A DNA stretch of 64,000 bases from Streptomyces sp. SS1-1. Its GTDB lineage: Bacteria; Actinomycetota; Actinomycetes; Streptomycetales; Streptomycetaceae. The position numbers were made by a program, and so were the translations under genes. Shown one piece after another: positions 25,377-33,071 of the stretch; the stretch's first letter is position 1, and the number at the start of each line of letters is the position of its first letter. The stretch is taken from positions 806,001 through 870,000 of the forward strand of contig NZ_WBXN01000004.1 in assembly GCF_008973465.1 (NCBI RefSeq). Reading direction: 5' to 3'. The notes beneath the pieces were generated by a model that searched no databases, was not told where the DNA came from, and saw only the letters and a program-made list of their open reading frames with translations.

Positions 25377-25829
25377 ATGACCACGCCCGATGCCGACGGC
25401 CCGCTCGCCGAGCAGCTGCTGCGCCTCACCCGCCGGGTGCACCGGATCCAGAAACGGCACCTGCAGGAGTGCGGCGTCGGGATCACTCCGGCGCAGTCCC
25501 GCCTTCTGCGCACCCTGGCGCACTATGACGCGCCCCCGCGGATGGCCGACCTCGCCGAACGGCTGGAGGTGGTCCCGCGCGCCGTGACGACCCTGGTCGA
25601 CGCGCTGGAGGCGAACGGGAAGGTGCGCCGGGCCCCCGACCCGACCAACCGTCGGGTCATCCGGATCGAGCTCACCGACGACGGGCGCGCCGCGCTCCGC
25701 GAGCTGCACCGGGCGCGCCGGTCGGCGGCGGAGGAGATCCTCGCGCCGCTGACGGAGGAGCAGCGGTCGGTCCTGGGCGTCCTCCTGGACACCCTGGTGG
25801 ACGGGGGGACCGGCGGCCACGGGTGCTGA
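25377..25829 (+). CDS. MarR-family transcriptional regulator
   Basis: 150 aa from ATG 25377. The winged helix is visible at residues 35-105: ITPAQSRLLRTLAHYDAPPRMADLAERLEVVPRAVTTLVDALEANG (recognition helix VVPRAVTTLVDAL), then the wing RRAPDPTNRRVIRIELTDDG. Flanking helices form the dimer. MarR proteins usually repress a neighbouring efflux gene until a phenolic or drug ligand binds; the divergent ABC exporter and the shared palindrome fit that model. Confidence 0.92.
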   Translation: MTTPDADGPLAEQLLRLTRRVHRIQKRHLQECGVGITPAQSRLLRTLAHYDAPPRMADLAERLEVVPRAVTTLVDALEANGKVRRAPDPTNRRVIRIELTDDGRAALRELHRARRSAAEEILAPLTEEQRSVLGVLLDTLVDGGTGGHGC

Positions 25830-25871
25830 GCGCGTGGCGCGTCGGCGGGCCGTCGTTCCGGCCCGTCCGTG

Positions 25872-26615
25872 TCAGTGCGAGCGCCGCAGGTCCGCCTTGT
25901 CCCCCATCACCACCACAGGATGCCGGGCCGGGTCGAGCGTGCGGAGCAGATACCGCATCCCCGATTCGGACAGACTGACACAGGCGGACGTACCACTGCC
26001 GTGGTCCATGTGCAGCCAGATGCTGCCCCCCTTGTGCCGGCCCTCGGGGCGGGTGGGGTCGTTGGGGGATGTGCCCTTGATCCGGTTGTAGTCGATGGCG
26101 ATGACGTAGTCGAAGTCGTGCCAGTGCGACTCGGCCCACCAGCGCGGCGCCGCGAAGGCCGGCGAACGCGTGTACGGCAACTTGGCACCCGGGTCCGCGC
26201 GTACGCCGCCCGCGTCGCTCAGCGTGAAGACGCCGACCGGGCTGCGGTTGTCGCCCTCGTGGTGGTCGGTGGTCCAGCCCTTCTTGCCGTTGTGCGCGGG
26301 CCAACTGCGCGCCCGCGCCCAGGTGGAGCCCCGCTTCTCGTAGAACACGACAGTGGCGTCGGGTGAGTTCACGCCTTCCCCGTAGACCGCCACGACCTGT
26401 TCGGACGCGGCGGGGATGCGCGTGTGCCAGCGGTCGCCGACGCCGGGGACACGCGTCGCCTCCGCCGCCCCGGCCGAGGGGGTGCGGGTCGCTTCGTCGG
26501 CCTGTGCGCCCGCGCCCGCGCCGGGCCGCGCGCCGTCGCACGCGGTGAGGACCATCAGGAGGGACGCGGCGGCCGCCGTCACGGCCGCCACCCGTCGAGT
26601 ACCGCGGATGCGCAT
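25872..26615 (-). CDS. L,D-transpeptidase (YkuD-type) lipoprotein
   Basis: 247 aa from ATG 26615. The signal peptide ends in a lipobox LLMVLTAC (lipidated C26), so it should be anchored on the outer face of the membrane. The catalytic region is at residues 105-247: TTDHHEGDNRSPVGVFTL is a typical YkuD strand, and SIWLHMDHGSGTSACVSLSE carries the active-site H and C212. The usual HGCIR form is replaced by TSACVSL, a variant seen in YkuD-family proteins that I cannot assign to a substrate. Members make 3-3 crosslinks in peptidoglycan or attach proteins. It is convergent with marR. Confidence 0.83.
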   Translation of the reverse strand: MRIRGTRRVAAVTAAAASLLMVLTACDGARPGAGAGAQADEATRTPSAGAAEATRVPGVGDRWHTRIPAASEQVVAVYGEGVNSPDATVVFYEKRGSTWARARSWPAHNGKKGWTTDHHEGDNRSPVGVFTLSDAGGVRADPGAKLPYTRSPAFAAPRWWAESHWHDFDYVIAIDYNRIKGTSPNDPTRPEGRHKGGSIWLHMDHGSGTSACVSLSESGMRYLLRTLDPARHPVVVMGDKADLRRSH

Positions 26616-26809
26616 CGCTCCATGGTGGCACCGCGACCGGGTCGCGGGCGGGAGCCGGCCCGGACCGGATCCGTACGGCGCCGTGGAAAACCGTTTGCGC
26701 GCGACCACGGCACGACGTCAACCTGTCACGGTTTGCTGCCGCCGTGCGTGGCCCCCTCCCCGCACCGGTACTCCCCTCCCCCCTCCCTGTCACGAGCCAC
26801 TGGGACGTC

Positions 26810-28819
26810 ATGCAGATTCAAGACCTTCCGTACGCCGACCCGGGTGTGCCCGACGCCCGCTCCGGTCCCCGCTTCCTGTGGTGGCTCTTCAGGAACCAGC
26901 TGGACGGCCAGTTCAAGGCACTCGCCTGGGGACTGCTCCACTTCCTGTCGGTGTCGGCGCTGCCGTTCTGCGTGGGCGTCGCCGTGCAGGGCGTCGTCGA
27001 CCGGTCCGGAAGCCGGCTCGCTCTGGCGGGCGGGCTGCTGGCCCTGTGCTGCGCGGGCAGCGCGCTCGGCGACGCCTTCCTGCACCGCGCCGCGGTCACC
27101 AACTGGATCACCGCGGCCGCCCGCGTCCAGCAGGTGCTGGCCCGCAAGGCCGCCCATCTGGGCTCGGCGCTGACCCGGCGGGTCGCGGCCGGCGAGGTCG
27201 TCGCCGTGTCGACGGGCGACGTCGAGAAGATCGGCTGGTTCGTCGAGGCGCTGTCGCGCTTCACGGCGGCCGCGGTCACCATCGTGGTCGTCTGCGTGGG
27301 CCTCGTCGTCTATCAGCCCGCGCTCGGCGTGGTCGTCGCGGTCGGCCTGCCCGTACTGGCGCTCGCCGTCCTGCCCCTGCTCCCCCGCGCCACCCGTCGG
27401 GCCGATGTCCAGCGCGAGAAGGCCGGCCGCGCCACCGAACTGGCGTCCGACACCGTCGCCGGACTGCGCGTCCTGCGGGGCATCGGCGGCGAGGAACTCT
27501 TCCTCGACCGCTACCGCGCGGCCTCCCAGGAAGTGCGCCACGCGGCGGTGCGCAGCGCCCGCATGTGGTCCCTGATCTCCGCCATCCAGGTCCTCCTGCC
27601 GGGCCTGCTGCTGATCACCGTGGTCTGGTACGGCGTCCACCTCGCCGGTGCGGGCCGTATCGGCGTCGGTGAACTCGTCGCCGTCTACAGCTCGGTCATG
27701 ATCCTCACCTATCCGCTGCGGCACTTCGAGGAGATCGCGATGGCGTACTCCTTCTCCCGGCCGTCGGCCCGGCGGGCCGCGAAGGTGCTGTCCCTGGAAC
27801 GGGCCACCGACACCGACGGCACCCTGATCGTGACCGAACCGCCGTCCGGCGACCTGTACGACCCGGCGACCGGACTGCTCGCCCCGGCCGGCCGGCTCAC
27901 GGCCGTCGTGTGCGGGGACCCCGACGCGGCCGGGCGGCTGGCCGAACGGCTCGGCGGACACCCGTCGGAGAAGGGCTCGGGGGCGGGCTCCGGGACGCGC
28001 TCGGAGCAGGGCTCGGGGAAAGGCGAGTCGGTGCTGCTGGGCGGCGTGCCGCTGGACGAGGTGCCGCTCGACATCGCCCGCACGGCCGTCCTCGTGCAGG
28101 ACAAGGACCCGGTGCTGCTCTCCGGCACCCTGCGCGACCTCCTCGACGTACCGCGATCGGGGGCGGTCGGCACCGAACCGGCACTTGCCGCCGCCCAGTG
28201 CGAGGACGTCCTGGCCGCGCTGGTCCAGGGGTCCCTCGGCGCCGCCGATCCGATGGACGCCCGGATCACCGAACGCGGACGGTCCCTGTCCGGCGGCCAG
28301 CGCCAGCGGCTCGCGCTCGCCCGGTCACTGGTCACGGACCCGGAGGTCCTGGTCCTCGACGAGCCGACCTCGGCCGTCGACTCCCACACGGAGGCCCGGA
28401 TCGCGCACGGCATACGGGAGTTGAGGGCGGGGCGCACCACGGTGGTGTTCACCTCCTCACCCCTCCTCCTGGACCGCGCAGACCGGGTGGTCCTCGTCCA
28501 CGAGGGCGAGGTCGTCGCCGTCGGCGTCCACCGCGAACTGCTGGACTCGGAACCCCGGTACCGGACCGTGGTGACGCGCGAACCAGATGAGGACCGGGAC
28601 ACGCGCCAGGACGGGGATACGAGCCAGGACCGGGATACGAGCCAGGAGGGGGTCCGGCCGTCGCCGGTGCCGGGCGGGCGTGACCGTCTTCCGGCCGCCT
28701 CACGTGCCGCGTCCGGCCTGGACGACGTCCGTGCCGCGTCCGGCCTGGACGAAGTCCACGCCGGGTCCGGCCTGGACGACGTCATGAAGGAACTGGAAGA
28801 GATCGAGGAGTCGGCATGA
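26810..28819 (+). CDS. ABC exporter subunit with degenerate ATP site (heterodimer partner 1)
   Basis: 669 aa from ATG 26810; no strong ribosome site is visible. Residues 30-320 are the six-helix membrane domain. In the ATPase, Walker A reads GDPDAAGR (369-376), so the essential lysine is missing. The signature LSGGQRQR (493-500) and Walker B VLVLDEPTSAVD are intact. The switch histidine is replaced (VVFTSSPLLL). The C-terminus (about 590-669) is a hydrophilic extension with three xASGLDDV-type repeats and an acidic end. It therefore cannot bind ATP normally itself but supplies the signature for the partner's ATP. The partner gene at 28816 overlaps its stop by 4 nt. Confidence 0.9.
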   Translation: MQIQDLPYADPGVPDARSGPRFLWWLFRNQLDGQFKALAWGLLHFLSVSALPFCVGVAVQGVVDRSGSRLALAGGLLALCCAGSALGDAFLHRAAVTNWITAAARVQQVLARKAAHLGSALTRRVAAGEVVAVSTGDVEKIGWFVEALSRFTAAAVTIVVVCVGLVVYQPALGVVVAVGLPVLALAVLPLLPRATRRADVQREKAGRATELASDTVAGLRVLRGIGGEELFLDRYRAASQEVRHAAVRSARMWSLISAIQVLLPGLLLITVVWYGVHLAGAGRIGVGELVAVYSSVMILTYPLRHFEEIAMAYSFSRPSARRAAKVLSLERATDTDGTLIVTEPPSGDLYDPATGLLAPAGRLTAVVCGDPDAAGRLAERLGGHPSEKGSGAGSGTRSEQGSGKGESVLLGGVPLDEVPLDIARTAVLVQDKDPVLLSGTLRDLLDVPRSGAVGTEPALAAAQCEDVLAALVQGSLGAADPMDARITERGRSLSGGQRQRLALARSLVTDPEVLVLDEPTSAVDSHTEARIAHGIRELRAGRTTVVFTSSPLLLDRADRVVLVHEGEVVAVGVHRELLDSEPRYRTVVTREPDEDRDTRQDGDTSQDRDTSQEGVRPSPVPGGRDRLPAASRAASGLDDVRAASGLDEVHAGSGLDDVMKELEEIEESA

Positions 28820-30603
28820 TCGGCGTTGCGCCCCCGGCCTACGACCCGGCGGCCCCGACGACAGCGAGCACCCTGCCGGTCGGCGCCCCGGCGACCGTAC
28901 GCGCCTACGTGGCCGAGTTGTTCCGCCGGCACCGCCGTGCGTTCCTGCTCCTCGTCCTCGTGAACACCATCGCGGTCGTCGCCTCCATGACGGGGCCCTG
29001 GCTGCTGGGCGGACTGGTGGAACGGGTCTCGGACGGCGTCGCCGAGCGCGACCTCCATCTGGAGCTCACCGTCGGGCTGTTCGTGGCCGCGCTCGCCGTC
29101 CAGGCCGTGTTCGTCCGGCAGGTGCGGCTGCGCGGCGCCATGCTGGGCGAGCGGATGCTGGCCGATCTGCGCGAGGACTTCCTCGTCCGGTCGGTCGGAC
29201 TGCCGCCCGGCGTGCTGGAACGGGCCGGGACGGGCGACCTGCTGTCCCGGATCACCACCGACATCGACCGTCTCGGCAACGCGATGCGCGAGGCGGTGCC
29301 GCAGCTCGCGATCAGCGTGGTGTGGGCGGCCCTGCTGCTGGGCGGGCTCGTCGTCACCGCCCCGCTCCTCGCCGCGGCCGTCCTCGTCGCGCTGCCGCTG
29401 CTGGTGGCCGGCTGCCGCTGGTACTTCCGGCGGGCGCCCGCCGCCTACCGCTCGGAGGCCGCCGGGTACGCCGCCGTGGCCGCCGCGCTGACCGAGACCG
29501 TGGACGCCGGGCGCACCGTGGAGGCCCATCGGCTCGGCGCACGCCGGATCGAACAGTCCGACCTGCGCATCAAGCAGTGGACCGCCTGGGAGCGCTACAC
29601 GCTGTGGCTGCGGTCGGTGCTGTTCCCGGCGATCAACATCACCCATGTGACCGTCCTGTCCTCCGTGCTGCTCATCGGCGGGGTGTTCGTCCTGCAGGGC
29701 TGGATCGGGGTCGGCCAGCTGACCACCGGCGCGCTGATCGCCCAGATGCTGGTGGACCCCGTCGGGCTGATGCTGCGCTGGTACGACGAGCTGCAGGTGG
29801 CGCAGGTGTCCCTGGCCCGGCTGGTCGGCGTCCGGGACATCGAGCCGGACGCCGGGGACGACCGGCTGACGCCGGACGGGCGGGACGTGCACGCGGACAA
29901 GGTGCACTTCGGCTACCTGGACGGCGTCGACGTGCTGCGCAGGGTCTCCTTGCAGGTCGCGCCCGGCACCCGGCTCGCCCTGGTCGGGCCCTCGGGCGCC
30001 GGCAAGTCCACGCTGGGCAGGCTGCTCGCCGGTATCTACGCCCCCAGGGACGGCCGCGTCACCCTCGGCGGCGCCGAACTGTCCCGAATGCCCGCCGAAC
30101 GCGTCCGCGCCCATGTGGCCCTCGTCAACCAGGAGCACCACGTCTTCGTGGGCTCCCTGCGCGACAACCTGCTGCTGGCCCGCACCGGCGCGACGGACCC
30201 CGAGCTGTGGGATGCGCTCCGCGCGGTGGACGCGGACGGCTGGGCCCGGGCGCTGGACGATGGCCTGGACACCGAGGTCGGCTCCGGCGGGTTGGCGCTC
30301 ACGCCGGCCCAGGCACAGCAGATCGCGCTGGCCCGCCTGGTGCTGGCCGACCCGCACACCCTGGTCCTGGACGAGGCGACCTCGCTCCTCGACCCCCGGG
30401 CCGCCCGCCACCTGGAACGCTCGCTGGCCCGGGTCCTCGACGGCCGCACGGTCGTCGCCATCGCGCACCGCCTGCACACGGCCCACGACGCGGACCTGAT
30501 CGCCGTCGTGGAGAACGGCCGCATCAGCGAACTCGGCAGCCACGCGGAACTGGTGGAGGCGGACGGGGCTTACGCGGCGCTGTGGAGGTCGTGGCATCGG
30601 TGA
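28816..30603 (+). CDS. ABC exporter subunit with degenerate signature (heterodimer partner 2)
   Basis: 595 aa. The membrane domain covers residues 35-330. Walker A GPSGAGKST (391-399), Q-loop ALVNQEHHVF, Walker B TLVLDEATSLLD and switch IAHRLHT are all intact. The signature is LTPAQ (495-499) where LSGGQ is expected. Together with the upstream subunit this gives one consensus ATP site (Walker A here, LSGGQ there) and one degenerate site, as in TM287/288-, BmrCD- and TAP-type heterodimers. The substrate is unknown. Confidence 0.92.
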   Translation: MIGVAPPAYDPAAPTTASTLPVGAPATVRAYVAELFRRHRRAFLLLVLVNTIAVVASMTGPWLLGGLVERVSDGVAERDLHLELTVGLFVAALAVQAVFVRQVRLRGAMLGERMLADLREDFLVRSVGLPPGVLERAGTGDLLSRITTDIDRLGNAMREAVPQLAISVVWAALLLGGLVVTAPLLAAAVLVALPLLVAGCRWYFRRAPAAYRSEAAGYAAVAAALTETVDAGRTVEAHRLGARRIEQSDLRIKQWTAWERYTLWLRSVLFPAINITHVTVLSSVLLIGGVFVLQGWIGVGQLTTGALIAQMLVDPVGLMLRWYDELQVAQVSLARLVGVRDIEPDAGDDRLTPDGRDVHADKVHFGYLDGVDVLRRVSLQVAPGTRLALVGPSGAGKSTLGRLLAGIYAPRDGRVTLGGAELSRMPAERVRAHVALVNQEHHVFVGSLRDNLLLARTGATDPELWDALRAVDADGWARALDDGLDTEVGSGGLALTPAQAQQIALARLVLADPHTLVLDEATSLLDPRAARHLERSLARVLDGRTVVAIAHRLHTAHDADLIAVVENGRISELGSHAELVEADGAYAALWRSWHR

Positions 30604-30670
30604 GGGGGTGGGCGTGGCGGGGTGACCCGGGCGGAGGCGGCCTGGCCTTGCGCGGTCCCAGCGGGGCGCG

Positions 30671-30850
30671 GTCCAGCGTTTCGGTGGGTCGGCTGGGTCG
30701 GCTGCCGGCGGGGCGGTCCAGCGTTTCGGTGGGCCGGCTGGGTCGGCTGCCGGCGGGGCGGTCCAGCGTTTCGGTGGGCCGGCTGGGTCGGCTGCCGGCG
30801 GGGCGGTCCAGCGTTTCGGTGGGCCGGCTGGGTCGGCTGCCGGCGGGGCC
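30671..30850. repeat. 45-bp minisatellite, four copies
   Basis: Four head-to-tail copies of a 45-bp G-rich unit start at 30671, 30716, 30761 and 30806 (GTCCAGCGTTTCGGTGGG...). Copies 2-4 are identical and copy 1 differs at one base. The whole 30604-31217 gap (614 nt) shows no convincing gene. The array can be read through in several frames because 45 is divisible by 3, but no start with a ribosome site or homology supports a protein. The right half (about 31050-31217) should hold the promoter of the DUF5709 gene. Confidence 0.9.
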
Positions 30851-31217
30851 GGTCTTCGCGGCTCGGGCGACAAGGCGCGGGCCCGACGGTCGGCAGGGCC
30901 CGGAGCCGGGGCCTGCGGCTGACCCGGTTGGCCGCGCTCGGAGTCGGCTCTTCCCTGGGGCGCGCGGCGCCGGTCGCACGGAGCGCGGCCGTCCTGGTGC
31001 CGGGGCCGCCGTCCGCGGCCCGGCCCCGGAAGGCCACGGACCGACGCCGTGCCGTTGCGCGGGGGTGAAAAGGGGTGGAAGGCTGGATATCGGCACCGGT
31101 TCGGGGAGCACCCGGGAACCTCGCGGTTCGCGCCGGGTGCGGCCTGTGCCCCGCGTCGCGGCGCCACGCCGTGGACCGCGGTGACCTCGGGCCCTTCCCC
31201 ACCACCTGGAGGTACCC

Positions 31218-31688
31218 GTGAACAGCGCCGACGGATGGGGTGACGACGTCTACCAGCCCGACAGCGACGAGCAGCGTGAGGACACGGGGCTTCTCGACGC
31301 CGAGGACACCCTGGAGGAGGACGGCGTCGACGACCCCCTGGATCGCGGCTGGTCCCCTCCGGAACGTCCCTGGGCGGTGGAGCACGACGGCGTCACCGCC
31401 GCCGAGCGCCATCGCGGCGAGACCCTCGACCAGCGGCTCGCCGAGGAGCTGCCCGACCTCGCCCCTCCGGACGGCGACGGCATGGGGGACGCCGAGGACA
31501 CCGACGGGGAACTGCTCGACGAGGAGGTCGGGGGCTCGCGATCCGGACGGCTCGTGGCCCCGGACGAGGGTGCCCACGAGGACGAGGAGAGCGCGCTCGT
31601 CGCCACCGACGTCGGCATCGACGGAGCGGCCGCGTCCGCGGAGGAGGCCGCCATGCACATCGTCGACGAGGACGCCCTGTCCGGCTGA
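31218..31688 (+). CDS. DUF5709 family acidic protein
   Basis: 156 aa from GTG 31218, with TGGAGG 6 nt upstream. The chain is strongly acidic and probably disordered. The conserved part is near the start: DDVYQPDSDEQREDTGLLDAEDTLEE, then DPLDRGWSPPERPW and a second part ETLDQRLAEELPD. The function of the family is unknown. It precedes the type B L31 gene by 120 nt on the same strand. Confidence 0.85.
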   Translation: MNSADGWGDDVYQPDSDEQREDTGLLDAEDTLEEDGVDDPLDRGWSPPERPWAVEHDGVTAAERHRGETLDQRLAEELPDLAPPDGDGMGDAEDTDGELLDEEVGGSRSGRLVAPDEGAHEDEESALVATDVGIDGAAASAEEAAMHIVDEDALSG

Positions 31689-31808
31689 CACCCCGCCCGG
31701 TCCGCACCGGACGGTCACCAGCGGGCCCCGTCCCCCGGTGCCCTCACGGGCCACCCCGCACCCCGGCCCCTCCGCCTCCGGCCCGAAGCCGCCACACGAG
31801 GAGTACGC

Positions 31809-32078
31809 ATGCAGCAGGACAAGCACCCCGACTACCACCCGGTCGTCTTCCGTGACCGGGCCGCCGGTTACGCCTTCCTGACCCGGTCCACCGCGACCAG
31901 CGAGCAGACCATCGAGTGGGACGACGGCGAGACCTACCCGGTCGTGGACGTCGAGATCTCCTCGGAGAGCCACCCCTTCTACACGGGCAAGGCCCGCACG
32001 GTGGACACCGAGGGCCGCGTCGCCGCGTTCGAGCGGCGCTACGGGAGCGGCGGAGCCGGTCAGGGCCAGGGCGGCTGA
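31809..32078 (+). CDS. rpmE2: 50S ribosomal protein L31 type B (zinc-free paralogue)
   Basis: 89 aa. [52 protein letters not shown] and [10 protein letters not shown] are the type B L31 blocks. The CxxC zinc ligands of type A L31 are absent. In Streptomyces the zinc-free paralogue replaces L31 when zinc is scarce and is repressed by Zur. I could not find a TGAAAATGATTTTCA-like Zur site in the 120 nt upstream. Confidence 0.95.
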   Translation: MQQDKHPDYHPVVFRDRAAGYAFLTRSTATSEQTIEWDDGETYPVVDVEISSESHPFYTGKARTVDTEGRVAAFERRYGSGGAGQGQGG

Positions 32079-32097
32079 TCCGGCGCCCGGGCGAAGG

Positions 32098-32129
32098 GGC
32101 CCACGGCCCGGTGAACGGGGCCGTGGGCC
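32098..32129. terminator. Hairpin terminator between rpmE2 and the YdjM-like gene
   Basis: GGCCCACGGCCC (32098-32109) pairs perfectly with GGGCCGTGGGCC (32118-32129), between convergent stops at 32078 and 32132. Confidence 0.8.
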
Positions 32130-32131
32130 GG

Positions 32132-32923
32132 TCAGATCACGTTCAGTGCCGCCGCGCCGCCCACGCCGCCCAGGACCATGAACGCCGGCATCAGCACCTT
32201 GAGCTCCACCCAGCTGCCGGCCCGGAAGCGCATGGCCTTCGGCGGGCCCAGCGGGTACCAGCGCTTGCGGCCCACCGGGATGGGCCACAGGATCGGGCAG
32301 CCGGACACCGTGAGCGCGTCCCCGATGTCGTGCACCAGGGCACCCAGCACGACGGGCAGGCCCAGCCACAGGTACTCCTGGCCCGGCTCCACGAACAGCC
32401 AGCTCGAGCCGTGCCCCGGCTGGTCCAGGATGCCCGCGAGAATCCACGAGCTGGTGGCGGCGAGCAGCCACACCAGGACATCGGCGCTCGCGCCCCGCGT
32501 GGCGCGCCACAACAGCCCCTCGATCGCCAGCACCAGGTGTACGAAGAGGATCGCCAGCACCGCCCAGCGGTCCCCCACCAGCGCCAGGGCCGAGGTGCCG
32601 CCGCCGATGAGGGCCGCCCACAGCCAGGTGTGGGTCAGCGTGCGGTGACCGCCGGAGCGCCGGGGGTCGCCCGGCTTCCTCGTGCTCTTGTAGACGGCGT
32701 ACGACAGCTTGTCGACGATCTCGCAGAGCCAGCGCGACAGCGGCCCGAAGGCCCGCGAGATGGTGGCCGCCTTGTGGTCGAGGTCCGGCGCCAGCGCGGC
32801 CCCGGCGCAGATGAGCGCACCGGTGAGGAGCACCGGCCACGGCATTCCGTAGCCGGTGGCGGCGGCGGCCGCTCCGACACCGAGCCAGGCGGCGGCCCCC
32901 GACAGTGAGTGTGCTGGTCCCAT
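32132..32923 (-). CDS. YdjM/DUF457-type membrane-bound metal-dependent hydrolase-like protein
   Basis: 263 aa from ATG 32923 (an adjacent ATG at 32926 is equally possible). It begins MGPAHSLSGAAAWLG and has LAPDLDHKAATISRAFGP, GGHRTLTHTWLWAAL and LGALVHDIGDALTVSGCPILWPI, the His/Asp motifs of the YdjM family. Several hydrophobic helices embed it in the membrane. The biochemical role is unknown. It is divergent from the helicase gene. Confidence 0.85.
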   Translation of the reverse strand: MGPAHSLSGAAAWLGVGAAAAATGYGMPWPVLLTGALICAGAALAPDLDHKAATISRAFGPLSRWLCEIVDKLSYAVYKSTRKPGDPRRSGGHRTLTHTWLWAALIGGGTSALALVGDRWAVLAILFVHLVLAIEGLLWRATRGASADVLVWLLAATSSWILAGILDQPGHGSSWLFVEPGQEYLWLGLPVVLGALVHDIGDALTVSGCPILWPIPVGRKRWYPLGPPKAMRFRAGSWVELKVLMPAFMVLGGVGGAAALNVI

Positions 32924-33071
32924 CATGGCCGTCGCCCGCCCCATTCCTCGTGTGCCGCTGTCCAGTTGACCGGGTCCGCTGACCTGCGGTCGGCGACACA
33001 GCGTAGCGCTCGCGATCTTCCTCTCCGCAGCCGATTCCCGTGTGCGGGCACCGGGCAGGCAAGATGGGTGG

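Noticed and set aside
30671..30850. CRISPR-like array
   Set aside because: The repeats are directly adjacent with no unique spacers and no cas genes are near.
30622..31068. 148-aa frame through the 45-bp minisatellite
   Set aside because: No ribosome site, no homology seen, and Trp/Cys/Arg-rich translation unlike Streptomyces proteins.
27709..31167. 1152-codon open frame on the minus strand
   Set aside because: Antisense to the two ABC exporter genes with intact motifs; its translation is Arg/Pro/Gln low-complexity without a domain.
31689..31808. Zur box before rpmE2
   Set aside because: No sequence close to the consensus palindrome could be found in this stretch.
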